The notes below the pieces were generated by a model. It did no database searches and was not told where the DNA came from. It worked only from the letters and a program-made list of their open reading frames with translations. DNA of 64,000 nt from Streptomyces sp. V2I9. GTDB lineage: Bacteria > Actinomycetota > Actinomycetes > Streptomycetales > Streptomycetaceae. Both the position numbers and the translations under genes were made by a program. Below are positions 18,112-26,981 of this stretch, piece by piece; position 1 is the first letter of the stretch, and every line of letters starts with the position of its first letter. The stretch covers positions 5,780,626-5,844,625 of the forward strand of contig NZ_JAUSZJ010000002.1 in NCBI RefSeq assembly GCF_030817475.1, in the 5' to 3' direction.

Positions 18112-19334
18112 TTGTCGCCTCCGTCAGCGTTGAAGTGGGGGTTCTCCCAGATGACCGTGGCGCCCATGCCGAAGCCGACGCACATGGTCGTCAGGCCGTA
18201 GCGGACCTCGGGCTGCTCCTCGAACTGCCGGGCCAGCTGGGTCATGAGGCGGACACCCGAGGAGGCCAGCGGGTGACCGTAGGCGATCGCGCCGCCGTAC
18301 TGGTTGACGCGCGCGTCGTCGTCGGCGATGCCGTAGTGCTCCAGGAAGGCGAGCACCTGCACGGCGAACGCCTCGTTGATCTCGAAGAGGCCGATGTCGT
18401 CGATGGTCAGACCGGCCTGGGCCAGCGCCTTCTCGGTGGCCGGGATCGGGCCGTAGCCCATGACCTCCGGCTCCACGCCCGCGAAGGCGTAGGAGACCAG
18501 GCGCATCTTGACCGGGAGGCCCAGCTCGCGGGCGACGTCCTCGGCGGCGAGCAGCGAGGCGGTGGCGCCGTCGTTGAGCCCGGCGGCGTTACCGGCCGTC
18601 ACGCGGCCGTGGGCGCGGAAGGGGGTCTTCAGACCGGCCAGCGACTCCATGGTGGTGCCGGGGCGCATCGGCTCGTCGGCGGTGACCAGGCCCCAGCCCG
18701 TCTCGCCCGCCTCGGCGTTGGTGCGGCGCACCGAGACCGGTACCAGGTCCTGCTGGATCGTGCCGTTGGCGTACGCCTTGGCGGCCTTCTCCTGCGAGCG
18801 CACCGCGTAGGCGTCGGCGCGCTCCTTGGTGATCGTGGGGTAGCGGTCGTGCAGGTTCTCCGCCGTCATGCCCATGAACAGGGCGGACTCGTCGACCAGC
18901 TTCTCCGACACGAAGCGCGGGTTGGGGTCCACGCCCTCGCCCATCGGGTGGCGGCCCATGTGCTCGACGCCGCCGGCCACGACGACGTCGTACGCGCCGA
19001 AGGCGATGGAACCGGCCGTCGAGGTGACGGCGGTCAGCGCGCCCGCGCACATGCGGTCGATGGAGTAGCCGGGGACGGACTGCGGCAGACCGGCCAGGAT
19101 TCCGGCGGTGCGGCCCAGCGTCAGACCCTGGTCCCCGATCTGCGTGGTCGCGGCGATGGCGACCTCGTCGATCTTCTTGGGGTCCAGGTCCGGGTTGCGG
19201 CGCAGCAGCTCCCGGATGGCCTTCACGACGAGGTCGTCGGCGCGGGTCTCGTGGTAGATGCCCTTCGGGCCCGCTTTGCCGAACGGGGTGCGGACGCCGT
19301 CGACGAAGACGACGTCCCGGATGGTACGAGGCAC
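18108..19334 (-). CDS. fadA: Acetyl-CoA C-acyltransferase (thiolase)
   Basis: A 408-residue thiolase that releases acetyl-CoA from 3-ketoacyl-CoA, the last step of beta-oxidation. The nucleophilic Cys lies in SIDRMCAGALTAV near residue 95, the catalytic His in NQYGGAIAYGHPLASSG near 360, and the second Cys in LTTMCVGFGMGA near 390. Length is normal. It is the first gene of a two-gene operon with fadB (four-base overlap). Upstream, 19408-19419 contains an imperfect palindrome like the operators of TetR-type fatty-acid regulators. Confidence 0.95.
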   Translation of the reverse strand: MPRTIRDVVFVDGVRTPFGKAGPKGIYHETRADDLVVKAIRELLRRNPDLDPKKIDEVAIAATTQIGDQGLTLGRTAGILAGLPQSVPGYSIDRMCAGALTAVTSTAGSIAFGAYDVVVAGGVEHMGRHPMGEGVDPNPRFVSEKLVDESALFMGMTAENLHDRYPTITKERADAYAVRSQEKAAKAYANGTIQQDLVPVSVRRTNAEAGETGWGLVTADEPMRPGTTMESLAGLKTPFRAHGRVTAGNAAGLNDGATASLLAAEDVARELGLPVKMRLVSYAFAGVEPEVMGYGPIPATEKALAQAGLTIDDIGLFEINEAFAVQVLAFLEHYGIADDDARVNQYGGAIAYGHPLASSGVRLMTQLARQFEEQPEVRYGLTTMCVGFGMGATVIWENPHFNADGGDK

Positions 19335-19407
19335 GATGGCTCTCCTCCAGGGTGCGGGATGGCACTGCTGCGGGGCGCGCCACGGGGCGCACCGCCTGCC
19401 ATCATGC

Positions 19408-19419
19408 TACTTGCGGGTA
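19408..19419 (-). promoter_or_regulatory. Candidate operator upstream of fadA
   Basis: TACTTGCGGGTA (plus strand) is an imperfect dyad with conserved TAC...GC...GTA, about 75 bases before the fadA start. It resembles the TAC-xx-GC-xx-GTA type bound by several actinobacterial TetR-family fatty-acid regulators. It occurs once here, so the call is tentative. Confidence 0.3.
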
Positions 19420-19457
19420 ACCAGACTGCCCACCCCCCACGGCCGGAGCGTCGAAGG

Positions 19458-20165
19458 TCACACCGCTCGACGCATGGCCACCGCGATCGGCCCGGAGGAG
19501 CGGACCACCTCACGGGCGAACCGGACCGGGCCCACTCCCAGCCGCCGCAGCGCCGGGCCGTGGTCCACGGCGACCACCAGGCAGGCCGCGGCCACGGCGA
19601 ACCGCCACAGGGAGGTCACCGACAGCCGCACCGGCGACGGCAGCGGGCGCAGCGCCCGGCGCAGCCGGTGGCAGTGGAAGGGCACGTGCCGCTCCTCGTC
19701 CGCCAGGATGAGCCCCGCCACCTCCCGCGTCAGCCCGTCCTCGCCCCCGTCCCGCAGGGCCCGGTAGTAGCGCAGCGCGACCACCTCCGCGATCATCAGG
19801 ACCAGCAGTTCCAGACGGAGCCCCAGCGCCCTGCGCAGCGTCACGAAGACCCGGTCGCTCCAGTGGGAAGTGATCAACGGCGCACCACTGGAGGCGAGCA
19901 GAAGCGCCAGCAACCTGGCGTGATTTCGCTCCTCCGCGACGAACATCCGCACCGCCGACGCGTACTCCGCGTCACCGGCCGCCTCCGCTTCGGTGATCAA
20001 CTCGGCCCCGTCGCCGTCCTCGCCGACCTGGAAGCGCTGCACACTCCGCCGGATCGCGGGGTGCAACGGCACCCCGGTCCGCCAGTCCGGATCGCCCCGC
20101 TCGGCGCGTTCCCGCCGCGCTGCCGCGAAGGCGCGTGTCCAGTCGCCGTACTCGGTGATCGCCAT
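19458..20165 (-). CDS. Ferritin-like (di-iron carboxylate) domain protein
   Basis: A 235-residue, mainly helical protein. It has the spaced acidic/His residues of a ferritin-like four-helix bundle: MFVAEERNHARLL on one helix, LLVLMIAEVVALRYY on the next, and LILADEERHVPFH on the last. This pattern (E-x2-H on two helices plus an isolated Glu) is that of di-iron proteins such as bacterioferritin or oxygenase-like families. The C-terminal part contains a hydrophobic stretch (RFAVAAACLVVAVDHG). Substrate unknown. It is a single gene between fadA and rnd, with the same orientation as both. Confidence 0.7.
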   Translation of the reverse strand: MAITEYGDWTRAFAAARRERAERGDPDWRTGVPLHPAIRRSVQRFQVGEDGDGAELITEAEAAGDAEYASAVRMFVAEERNHARLLALLLASSGAPLITSHWSDRVFVTLRRALGLRLELLVLMIAEVVALRYYRALRDGGEDGLTREVAGLILADEERHVPFHCHRLRRALRPLPSPVRLSVTSLWRFAVAAACLVVAVDHGPALRRLGVGPVRFAREVVRSSGPIAVAMRRAV

Positions 20166-20275
20166 GCCCGCCCCCGTACTCCGCCGTGACTCCCCTGAGT
20201 CCCGCTGCTCCGGTGGCCCCTACGACCCCGCGAGCAGGTCGAACACCCCCGGCCGCCGACCGGGAGCGTGCGGGG

Positions 20276-21550
20276 TCAGGCGGAGGCTGCCAGTGCCTGG
20301 ACCAGGAGCGGGGCCACGTGCTGGATCTGCCAGTTCCGCGCCCCGTATCCGGCGAGCGTGTCCTCCACGGCGCCCGGCGTCAGGATCTTCGGCGGCTCCC
20401 AGCAGACCCGGCGCACGGTGTCCGGGGTGATCAGGTTCTCCTGGGGCATGTTGAGGCGTTCGGCCAGCTCGGAGACGGCGGCGCGGGCGGCCGAGAGCCG
20501 GGCGGCGGCGGCCGGGTCCTTGTCGGCCCAGGAGCGCGGGGGAGGCGGTCCGGCCGGCTGCTGACCGGGCTGCGGCAGCGCCGACTCGGGCAGTGCCCTC
20601 GCCCGGTCCACGGCGGCCTGCCACTGCTCCAGCTGACGGCGTCCCATGCGGTGGCCGAATCCCGGCAGCGCGGTCAGGGCCTGCACGTCGGCCGGGAGCG
20701 CGAGCGCGGCCTCGATGATCGCGGCGTCGCCGAGAACCTTGCCGGGGGAGATGTCGCGCCGCTGGGCCACCTGGTCACGGGTGGTCCACAGTTCGCGGAC
20801 GACGGCCATCTGGCGGCGGCGGCGCACCTTGTGCATGCCCGAGGTCCGCCGCCAGGGGTCCTTGCGCGGCGGGGCGGGCGGCGCGGAGGCGATGGCGTCG
20901 AACTCCTCGCGGGCCCACTCCAGCTTGCCCTGCCGGTCCAGCTCCTCCTCCAGCGCGTCGCGCAGGTCGATCAGGAGCTCCACGTCGAGCGCGGCGTAGC
21001 GCAGCCACGGTTCGGGCAGCGGGCGGGTGGACCAGTCGACCGCGGAGTGCCCCTTCTCCAGGGCGTACCCGAGGACGTTCTCCACCATCGCGCCGAGGCC
21101 GACGCGGGGGAAGCCCGCGAGCCGCCCGGCCAGCTCGGTGTCGAACAGCGAGGTGGGGGTCATGCCTATGTCCCGCAGGCACGGCAGGTCCTGGGTCGCG
21201 GCGTGCAGGATCCACTCGGAGCCGGCCAGCGCGGAGCCGAGGCCGGAGAGGTCGGGGCAGCCGACCGGGTCGACCAGGGCGCTGCCCGCGCCCTCACGGC
21301 GCAGCTGGACGAGGTAGGCGCGCTGGCCGTAGCGGTACCCCGAGGCACGTTCGGCGTCGACGGCCACCGGGCCGGTGCCCGCGGCGAACGCGGCGATCAC
21401 CTCGGCCAGGGCGTCGTCGGACGTCACCACCGGGGGAATGCCCTCGCGTGGTTCGAGCAAGGGGATCGGCGCCGGGGCGACGTCGTCCGGGGGAGCGCCC
21501 CCGGTGGTTCGCAGTGAAGTGTCTGCTGCGGTCTCTTGGGCGTCGGTCAC
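20276..21550 (-). CDS. rnd: Ribonuclease D
   Basis: A 424-residue 3'-5' exoribonuclease with a DEDDy catalytic domain and an HRDC domain. The N-terminal 30 residues are a nonconserved tail. VAVDAERASGYRYGQRAYL carries the first Asp/Glu pair, WILHAATQDLPCL the second Asp, and WLRYAALDVELLIDL the final Tyr-x3-Asp. The HRDC domain spans roughly residues 245-325 (LPGFGHRMGRRQLEQW). It probably takes part in tRNA and stable RNA 3'-end processing. The GTG start lies 114 bases after the LuxR-type regulator stop, with a 28-bp palindrome between them. Confidence 0.93.
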   Translation of the reverse strand: MTDAQETAADTSLRTTGGAPPDDVAPAPIPLLEPREGIPPVVTSDDALAEVIAAFAAGTGPVAVDAERASGYRYGQRAYLVQLRREGAGSALVDPVGCPDLSGLGSALAGSEWILHAATQDLPCLRDIGMTPTSLFDTELAGRLAGFPRVGLGAMVENVLGYALEKGHSAVDWSTRPLPEPWLRYAALDVELLIDLRDALEEELDRQGKLEWAREEFDAIASAPPAPPRKDPWRRTSGMHKVRRRRQMAVVRELWTTRDQVAQRRDISPGKVLGDAAIIEAALALPADVQALTALPGFGHRMGRRQLEQWQAAVDRARALPESALPQPGQQPAGPPPPRSWADKDPAAAARLSAARAAVSELAERLNMPQENLITPDTVRRVCWEPPKILTPGAVEDTLAGYGARNWQIQHVAPLLVQALAASA

Positions 21551-21579
21551 GTGTCAAGGGTATCTGTGTATGCGCGGAG

Positions 21580-21607
21580 CCCGTCGACGGAACGTTCCGT
21601 CGACGGG
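21580..21607 (-). terminator. 28-bp perfect palindrome between LuxR-type regulator and rnd
   Basis: CCCGTCGACGGAAC followed at once by its reverse complement (21580-21607). It lies just downstream of the regulator stop at 21665 and before the rnd start, so it most likely terminates the regulator transcript. Being fully symmetric, it could also act in both directions or bind a protein. Confidence 0.6.
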
Positions 21608-21664
21608 CGGCCATGCGCGTATTCCAGCCGGAGGCGCATCGGGGCACGTCCGGGCGGGGTGCGG

Positions 21665-22327
21665 TCAGTGGATGATGCCCGTCCGCAGGGCGACGGCGAC
21701 CATTCCGGCGCGGTCTCCGGTGCCGAGCTTGCGGGCGATCCGGGCGAGGTGGGACTTGACGGTCAGGGCGGAGAGGCCCATCGAGACGCCGATGGCCTTG
21801 TTGGACTGGCCTTCGGCGACCAGGCGGAGCACCTCCACCTCGCGCCCGGACAGTTCGCGGTAGCCGCCCGGGTGGCTCGGGGACCCGGGAGGCCGGCGGT
21901 GCATACGGGCCGCGTTGGCGCCGATGGGGGCGACGCCGGGGCGGCCGGGGTGGCCGATGTTGGTTCGGGTGCCGGTGACGACGTATCCCTTCACCCCGCC
22001 CGCGAGGGCGTTGCGAACGGCGCCGATGTCGTCGGCGGCGGAGAGGGCGAGACCGTTGGGCCAGCCGGCGGCGCGGGTCTCGGACAGCAGGGTCAGCCCG
22101 GAACCGTCGGGCAGGTGGACGTCGGCAATGCAGATGTCGCGCGGGTTGCCGACGCGGGGACGTGCCTCCGCGATGGACGACGCCTCGATGACGTCACGTA
22201 CTCCGAGGGCCCACAGATGGCGGGTGACGGTGGAACGGACGCGCGGGTCGGCCACGACGACCATGGCCGTCGGCTTGTTCGGGCGGTAGGCGACCAGGCT
22301 TGCGGGCTGCTCAAGGAGAACGGACAC
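21665..22327 (-). CDS. LuxR-family response regulator
   Basis: A 220-residue regulator from GTG 22327. Residues about 20-130 resemble a receiver domain (AMVVVADPRVRSTVTRHLW, CIADVHLPDGSGLTLL with a phospho-acceptor-type Asp in ADVHLPDGSG), though the N-terminal acidic pair is reduced. A linker rich in P, G and R follows, then a GerE-type HTH: YRELSGREVEVLRLVAEG, SNKAIGVSMGLSALTVKSHL. No partner kinase is adjacent, so it is an orphan regulator. AGGAGG lies four bases before GTG 22327. The frame is open to ATG 22405, which is also preceded by GAGG, so a 246-residue form cannot be excluded. The upstream region is AT-richer and probably holds the promoter. Confidence 0.85.
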   Translation of the reverse strand: MSVLLEQPASLVAYRPNKPTAMVVVADPRVRSTVTRHLWALGVRDVIEASSIAEARPRVGNPRDICIADVHLPDGSGLTLLSETRAAGWPNGLALSAADDIGAVRNALAGGVKGYVVTGTRTNIGHPGRPGVAPIGANAARMHRRPPGSPSHPGGYRELSGREVEVLRLVAEGQSNKAIGVSMGLSALTVKSHLARIARKLGTGDRAGMVAVALRTGIIH

Positions 22328-22540
22328 CAGGCCTCCTGGGGGGAGTGGCGGGACGGGCCGGCTCGGGGGGATGAAGCCGGGGGCGAACCGTGCTTGAAGG
22401 GTCATTGACCTCTTCGGCAGCGGGCCCGTCCTCCTTTAGGGAAAGATCGCGATTTGATGAGTAACAATTCGGGCAAATAGGACGCGCGATCGATTGTACG
22501 AAAAGAGAGCCGGTGCCTGTGCGAAACGGGTGACGGAGGG

Positions 22541-23203
22541 TTACGAAACCTGGGGTCCACGCCGTTGCGGCAGTGTCACCACCGCCGCGTCCGCCGGCTC
22601 CGACGGCGGCAGTCCCGCGATCTGGCACAGCAGATCGCCCCAGGCCATCAGGTGCGACGCCGTCTCCGGGATGCCGCCCCGGCCCTCGCGCGGCGTCCAC
22701 GACGCGCGGATCTCGATCTGCGTCGCCGGACGGCGCGCGGACAGCGCACCGAAGTAGTGCGATCCGGCGCGTGTCACCGTCCCGCCGGCCTCCCCGTACG
22801 CCAGGCCCCGCGCGTCCAGCGCCCCCGTCAGCCAGGACCAGCAGACCTCCGGCAGCAGCGGATCCGCGGCCATCTCCGGCTCCAGCTCCGCCCGGACCAG
22901 CGTCACCAGCCGGAACGTTCCCTTCCAGGCGTCGTGCCCCGCCGGATCGTGCAGCAGCACCAGCCTGCCGTCCGCGAGATCGTCCTCGCCGTCCACCACC
23001 GCCGCCTCCAGGGCGTACGCGTGCGGAGCGAGGCGCCGCGGCGGCCTGGTCGTCTCCACCTCCAGCTCCGGGCGCAGGCGCGCGGAGCGCAGCGAGTCGA
23101 CCGCCGCCAGGAACGCGGGAGGCACGGGAGGGCCCTCCTCCGCACGGTCCTTGTCGTCAACGCCGTCGGAATGATCGGAGAACTGTCCCTGAGCCGGAGC
23201 CAT
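22541..23203 (-). CDS. DUF3000 family protein
   Basis: A 220-residue conserved actinobacterial protein of unknown function. The conserved centre runs through LAPHAYALEAAVVDGEDDLA, GRLVLLHDPAGHDAW and FRLVTLVRAELEPEM to LLPEVCWSWLTGAL, then TVTRAGSHYFGAL and IEIRASWTP. No catalytic motif or membrane segment is visible. ATG 23203 fits the family N-terminus; the frame stays open to 23278 without similarity. It is divergent from hemE with 92 bases between them, so the two may share a promoter region. Confidence 0.85.
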   Translation of the reverse strand: MAPAQGQFSDHSDGVDDKDRAEEGPPVPPAFLAAVDSLRSARLRPELEVETTRPPRRLAPHAYALEAAVVDGEDDLADGRLVLLHDPAGHDAWKGTFRLVTLVRAELEPEMAADPLLPEVCWSWLTGALDARGLAYGEAGGTVTRAGSHYFGALSARRPATQIEIRASWTPREGRGGIPETASHLMAWGDLLCQIAGLPPSEPADAAVVTLPQRRGPQVS

Positions 23204-23295
23204 GCGGGGAAGAGTAGGCGGAAGGCGGGCCGCGTGCGGGGAGAGACACCCGTGCGGGGCCGGGCTCCTTCGCCCCACGTGCGAAGATTCTGTGC

Positions 23296-24393
23296 GTGAG
23301 TGCCAACGACAGCCCTTCGGGCCAGCAGACGACGACCTCCGCCAGCCTCGACGCGGTCCGCCACGCCACCCACGACTCGGCCTTCCTCAAGGCGTGCCGG
23401 CGCGAACCCGTGCCCCACACGCCGGTCTGGTTCATGCGCCAGGCGGGGCGCTCGCTGCCCGAGTACCTCAAGGTCCGCGAGGGCATCGCGATGCTGGACT
23501 CCTGCATGATGCCGGAGCTGGTCGCCGAGATCACCCTGCAGCCCGTACGCCGGCACGAGGTCGACGCCGCGATCTACTTCAGCGACATCGTCGTGCCGCT
23601 CAAGGCCATCGGCATCGACCTCGACATCAAGCCGGGCGTCGGTCCCGTCATCGCCGAGCCGATCCGCACCCGCGCCGACCTGGCCCGGCTGCGCGACCTC
23701 ACCCCCGAGGACGTCCCGTACGTCACCGAGGCCATCGGGATGCTCACCGCCGAGCTGGGCGCCACTCCGCTCATCGGCTTCGCCGGGGCTCCCTTCACGC
23801 TCGCCAGCTACCTCGTCGAGGGCGGCCCCTCGCGCAACCACGAGCGCACCAAGGCCATGATGTACGGCGACCCGCAGCTCTGGGCCGATCTCGTGGACCG
23901 GCTCGCGGAGATCACCGGGGCCTTCCTCAAGGTCCAGATCGAGGCCGGGGCCTCCGCCGTCCAGCTCTTCGACTCCTGGGTCGGCGCGCTCGCCCCCGCC
24001 GACTACCGCCGCGCGGTGCTCCCCGCCTCCGCGAAGGTCTTCGACGCCGTCGCGCCCTACGGCGTCCCCCGCATCCACTTCGGCGTCGGCACCGGTGAAC
24101 TCCTCGGCCTGATGGGCGAGGCCGGGGCGGACGTCGTCGGCGTCGACTGGCGGGTCCCGCTGGACGAGGCCGCCCGCCGCGTCGGCCCCGGCAAGGCGCT
24201 CCAGGGCAACCTCGACCCGGCGGTGCTCTTCGCACCGACCCCGGCCGTCGAGGAGAAGACCCGCGAGGTGCTGGACGCCGCCGCCGGCCTGGAGGGCCAC
24301 GTCTTCAACCTGGGCCACGGCGTCATGCCGACCATGGACCCGGACGCGCTCACCCGCCTCGTGAGTTACGTCCACGAGCAGACCGCGCGCTGA
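23296..24393 (+). CDS. hemE: Uroporphyrinogen decarboxylase
   Basis: A 365-residue cytosolic enzyme that decarboxylates the four acetate chains of uroporphyrinogen III to give coproporphyrinogen III. The signature [15 protein letters not shown] near residues 38-52 contains the substrate-binding Arg. [15 protein letters not shown] holds the catalytic Asp region, and [14 protein letters not shown] is the C-terminal conserved block. Length is normal. GTG start at 23296. It feeds the coproporphyrin-dependent branch completed by the CgoX/HemG (26982) and HemQ (28498) genes just downstream. Confidence 0.97.
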   Translation: MSANDSPSGQQTTTSASLDAVRHATHDSAFLKACRREPVPHTPVWFMRQAGRSLPEYLKVREGIAMLDSCMMPELVAEITLQPVRRHEVDAAIYFSDIVVPLKAIGIDLDIKPGVGPVIAEPIRTRADLARLRDLTPEDVPYVTEAIGMLTAELGATPLIGFAGAPFTLASYLVEGGPSRNHERTKAMMYGDPQLWADLVDRLAEITGAFLKVQIEAGASAVQLFDSWVGALAPADYRRAVLPASAKVFDAVAPYGVPRIHFGVGTGELLGLMGEAGADVVGVDWRVPLDEAARRVGPGKALQGNLDPAVLFAPTPAVEEKTREVLDAAAGLEGHVFNLGHGVMPTMDPDALTRLVSYVHEQTAR

Positions 24394-24404
24394 GACGCCG
24401 CACG

Positions 24405-24437
24405 GACGGGGGCCGGCCGGGAACGGCGGCCCCCGTC
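24405..24437. terminator. Bidirectional terminator between hemE and the flavoprotein gene
   Basis: GACGGGGGCC (24405-24414) pairs with GGCCCCCGTC (24428-24437). It sits between two convergent stops (24393 and 24442) and can serve both transcripts. Confidence 0.75.
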
Positions 24438-24441
24438 GCCC

Positions 24442-25830
24442 TCAGCTCCCCGCGTCCCGCACCGCCGCCACGGCCTTGCGGGCGGCGACCAGCACCGGGT
24501 CCCAGACCGGCGAGAACGGCGGGGCGTACCCCAGGTCGAGCGCCGTCATCTGCTCCACCGTCATCCCGGCCGTCAGCGCCACCGCCGCCACGTCCACCCG
24601 CTTCGCCGACCCCTCGCGGCCGACGATCTGCACCCCGAGCAGCCGGCCCGTGCGCAGCTCCGCGATCATCTTCACCGTCATCGGCTTCGCCCCCGGGTAG
24701 TACCCCGCCCGCTGCGTCGACTCGATGGTCGCCGTGACGTAGCGCAGCCCGACCGCGGCGGCGTCCTTCTCCCGCAGCCCGGTCCGGGCGATCTCCAGGT
24801 CGCAGACCTTGCTCACCGCCGTACCGACCACGCCGGGGAACGTGCCGTAGCCGCCGCCCACGTTGGAACCGATCACCTGGCCGTGCTTGTTGGCGTGGGT
24901 GCCCAGCGGGATGTGCCGGGGGCGCCCCGCCACCAGGTCCAGGACCTCCACGCAGTCCCCGCCCGCCCAGATGTCCTCGTGGCCCGCCACACGCATCGCC
25001 TGGTCGGTCAGCAGCCCGCCCTGCGGGCCCAGCGGCAGCCCCGCCGCCCGCGCCAGCTCCGTCTCCGGCTCGACGCCGATGCCGAGGACGACCACGTCCG
25101 CCGGATACCGGCCCCCGTCCGTCACCACCCCGGTCACCCGCCCGTCCGGGCCGGTCAGGATCTCCGTCACGGCCGCCCCGTTGACCGTGCTGATGCCCAG
25201 CCCGTCCATCGCCTCGTGAACGAGGCGCCCCATGTCCGGGTCGAGCGTCGCCATCGGCTGCTCGCCCCGGTTCAGGACGGTCACCGTGAAGCCCCGCTTG
25301 AGCATCGCCTCGGCCATCTCGACGCCGATGTACCCCGCGCCCACCACGACGGCCCTCCGGGCCCCCTCCGTGCCCAGCGCGTCCAGCGAGTCGAGCAGCG
25401 CCTGCCCGTCGTCCAGGGTCTGCACCCCGTGCACCCCGGCCGCGTCCATCCCCGGCAGCTCCGGGCGCACCGGGCGGGCCCCGGTGGCGATCACCAGCTT
25501 GTCGTAGCCCGTCCAGTACGTCCGCCCGCTCTCCCGGTCCAGCGCCCGGACCCGCCGCCCGGACACATCCACCTCGGTCACCTCGGTCCGCATCCGCAGA
25601 TCGATGCCCCGCTCCCGGTGCTCCTCCGGTGTCCGGGCGATCAGGTCATCGCGCGCCTCGACGTCGCCGCTCACCCAGTACGGGATGCCGCAGGCGGAGT
25701 ACGAGGTGAAGTGGCCGCGCTCGAACGCGACGATTTCCAGCTCGTCAGGCCCCTTGAGCCTGCGGGCCCGGGACGCGGCGGACATGCCCGCCGCGTCCCC
25801 GCCGATGACCACCAGTCGCTCCGCTGCCAT
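24442..25830 (-). CDS. FAD-dependent pyridine nucleotide-disulfide oxidoreductase (CoA-disulfide reductase-like)
   Basis: A 462-residue flavoprotein. The N-terminal FAD-binding motif is LVVIGGDAAGMSAASRAR. The active-site block YSACGIPYWVSG contains the single Cys used by CoA-disulfide reductases and NADH oxidases/peroxidases. The NAD-binding motif AVVVGAGYIGVEMAEAM is near residue 150. A second FAD block, DIWAGGDCVEV, and a C-terminal dimerisation domain (PMTVKMIAELRTGRLLGVQ) follow. It probably reduces CoA disulfide, persulfide or oxygen; which one is not shown. ATG 25830 is preceded by GGAAGGGA, and the open frame upstream belongs to no gene. It is convergent with hemE, and the DUF4349 gene lies 53 bases upstream on the same strand. 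Confidence 0.88.
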   Translation of the reverse strand: MAAERLVVIGGDAAGMSAASRARRLKGPDELEIVAFERGHFTSYSACGIPYWVSGDVEARDDLIARTPEEHRERGIDLRMRTEVTEVDVSGRRVRALDRESGRTYWTGYDKLVIATGARPVRPELPGMDAAGVHGVQTLDDGQALLDSLDALGTEGARRAVVVGAGYIGVEMAEAMLKRGFTVTVLNRGEQPMATLDPDMGRLVHEAMDGLGISTVNGAAVTEILTGPDGRVTGVVTDGGRYPADVVVLGIGVEPETELARAAGLPLGPQGGLLTDQAMRVAGHEDIWAGGDCVEVLDLVAGRPRHIPLGTHANKHGQVIGSNVGGGYGTFPGVVGTAVSKVCDLEIARTGLREKDAAAVGLRYVTATIESTQRAGYYPGAKPMTVKMIAELRTGRLLGVQIVGREGSAKRVDVAAVALTAGMTVEQMTALDLGYAPPFSPVWDPVLVAARKAVAAVRDAGS

Positions 25831-25883
25831 GCCGGGTCCCTTCCGTCCGATCAAGGACCCCCACGCTACGGTGCCGCGGCGGC

Positions 25884-26855
25884 TCAGGAAGCCGCCGTGC
25901 CCTCCCCCTGCCCGGCAGCCCGCGCCCGGATCGCCCCGGCCGCACGGCGGGCCGCCCGGCGCTTCCGCAGCACCCGCCAGACCACCACGGCCAGGGCCGC
26001 GGTGAGCAGGAACGGGAACGCGGCCCCGAACGCCACCGCGATCCACCGCAGCATCGTCACGAACGCGTCCCAGCCGCCGCCGAGCGCGTCCAGGAACCCT
26101 GGGTCCTCCTCCTCCCCGTCCTCGTCCGGGGCGTCCGGCGGCGTCAGGTCCAGGGTGATCGTCGCCAGCGACGTGCGGTCCTTCAGGCTCGCCTGCTGGG
26201 CCAGCAGCGACTCCAGGTCGGACTGACGGCTGCTCAGCTCGCCCTCCAGCGCCACCACATCGCTGATCTTCTCCGCCTTGTCCATCAGCTCCCGCACCCG
26301 CGCCACGCTCGCGCGCTGGGTGGAGATCCGGCTCTCCACGTCGACCACCTGGTCGGTGACGTCCTTCGCGTTCGAGGTGCGCGACAGCAGCTTCCCGGAA
26401 CCGGACAGCTCCCGCAGCACCTCCCCGAACCGCTCCTGCGGCACCCGCAGCACCAGGTGCGACGTCTCGTACCTGTCGTCGAGCCGCTCGGTGTTCTCCG
26501 ACGCCACCAGGCCGCCCGCGCCCTCCGCCGCCGTACGCGCGGCGGCCACGGCCTTCGGCACGCTCCGCACCTCGACGGAGAGCGTTGCCGTACGCATCAC
26601 ATGGGAGGCCCCGCCCGGCTTCGCCACCTTCTTGTTCCCGGACGCCTTCCCGTCCGCCGGCGACACCGCCGCCCCGCCCTCGTCCGCGAACCCCTCGCGC
26701 GGCGCGCCCTTCGCGTCCGCCGCCTTCGCGGCGCTTCCCGACGAGTCGCCCGACGCGCCGCAGCCGCCGACCGCGAGCAGGAGGCCGAGCGCCCCGGCGA
26801 CGAGCACGGCCCGCCCCCGGACGAAGGATCGATCGATTCTGCTGTCCACACGCAT
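25884..26855 (-). CDS. DUF4349 lipoprotein
   Basis: A 323-residue predicted lipoprotein with a short basic N-terminus, a hydrophobic stretch and lipobox LLLAVGGC, giving a lipidated Cys near residue 33. Low-complexity sequence rich in A, G and K follows. The DUF4349 domain (about 85-300) starts with MRTATLSVEVRSVPKAVAA and contains a coiled coil (DVESRISTQRASVARVRELM to LSSRQSDLESLLAQQASL). A C-terminal membrane helix (FPFLLTAALAVVVWRVL) and a basic cytoplasmic tail end it. It is therefore anchored at both ends, with the coiled coil outside. Function unknown. It is divergent from hemG. Confidence 0.85.
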   Translation of the reverse strand: MRVDSRIDRSFVRGRAVLVAGALGLLLAVGGCGASGDSSGSAAKAADAKGAPREGFADEGGAAVSPADGKASGNKKVAKPGGASHVMRTATLSVEVRSVPKAVAAARTAAEGAGGLVASENTERLDDRYETSHLVLRVPQERFGEVLRELSGSGKLLSRTSNAKDVTDQVVDVESRISTQRASVARVRELMDKAEKISDVVALEGELSSRQSDLESLLAQQASLKDRTSLATITLDLTPPDAPDEDGEEEDPGFLDALGGGWDAFVTMLRWIAVAFGAAFPFLLTAALAVVVWRVLRKRRAARRAAGAIRARAAGQGEGTAAS

Positions 26856-26981
26856 GACAGGTCCCCCCAAGGACATCGGTTGATGGTGAGGGTTCGACGC
26901 GGCGGCCCCGCCACCGGTTGCCGATGGGGGTTGCGAAGTGGTCACGGTCAGGACGCGGAACGGGTTTGAGAGAGTGGACCC

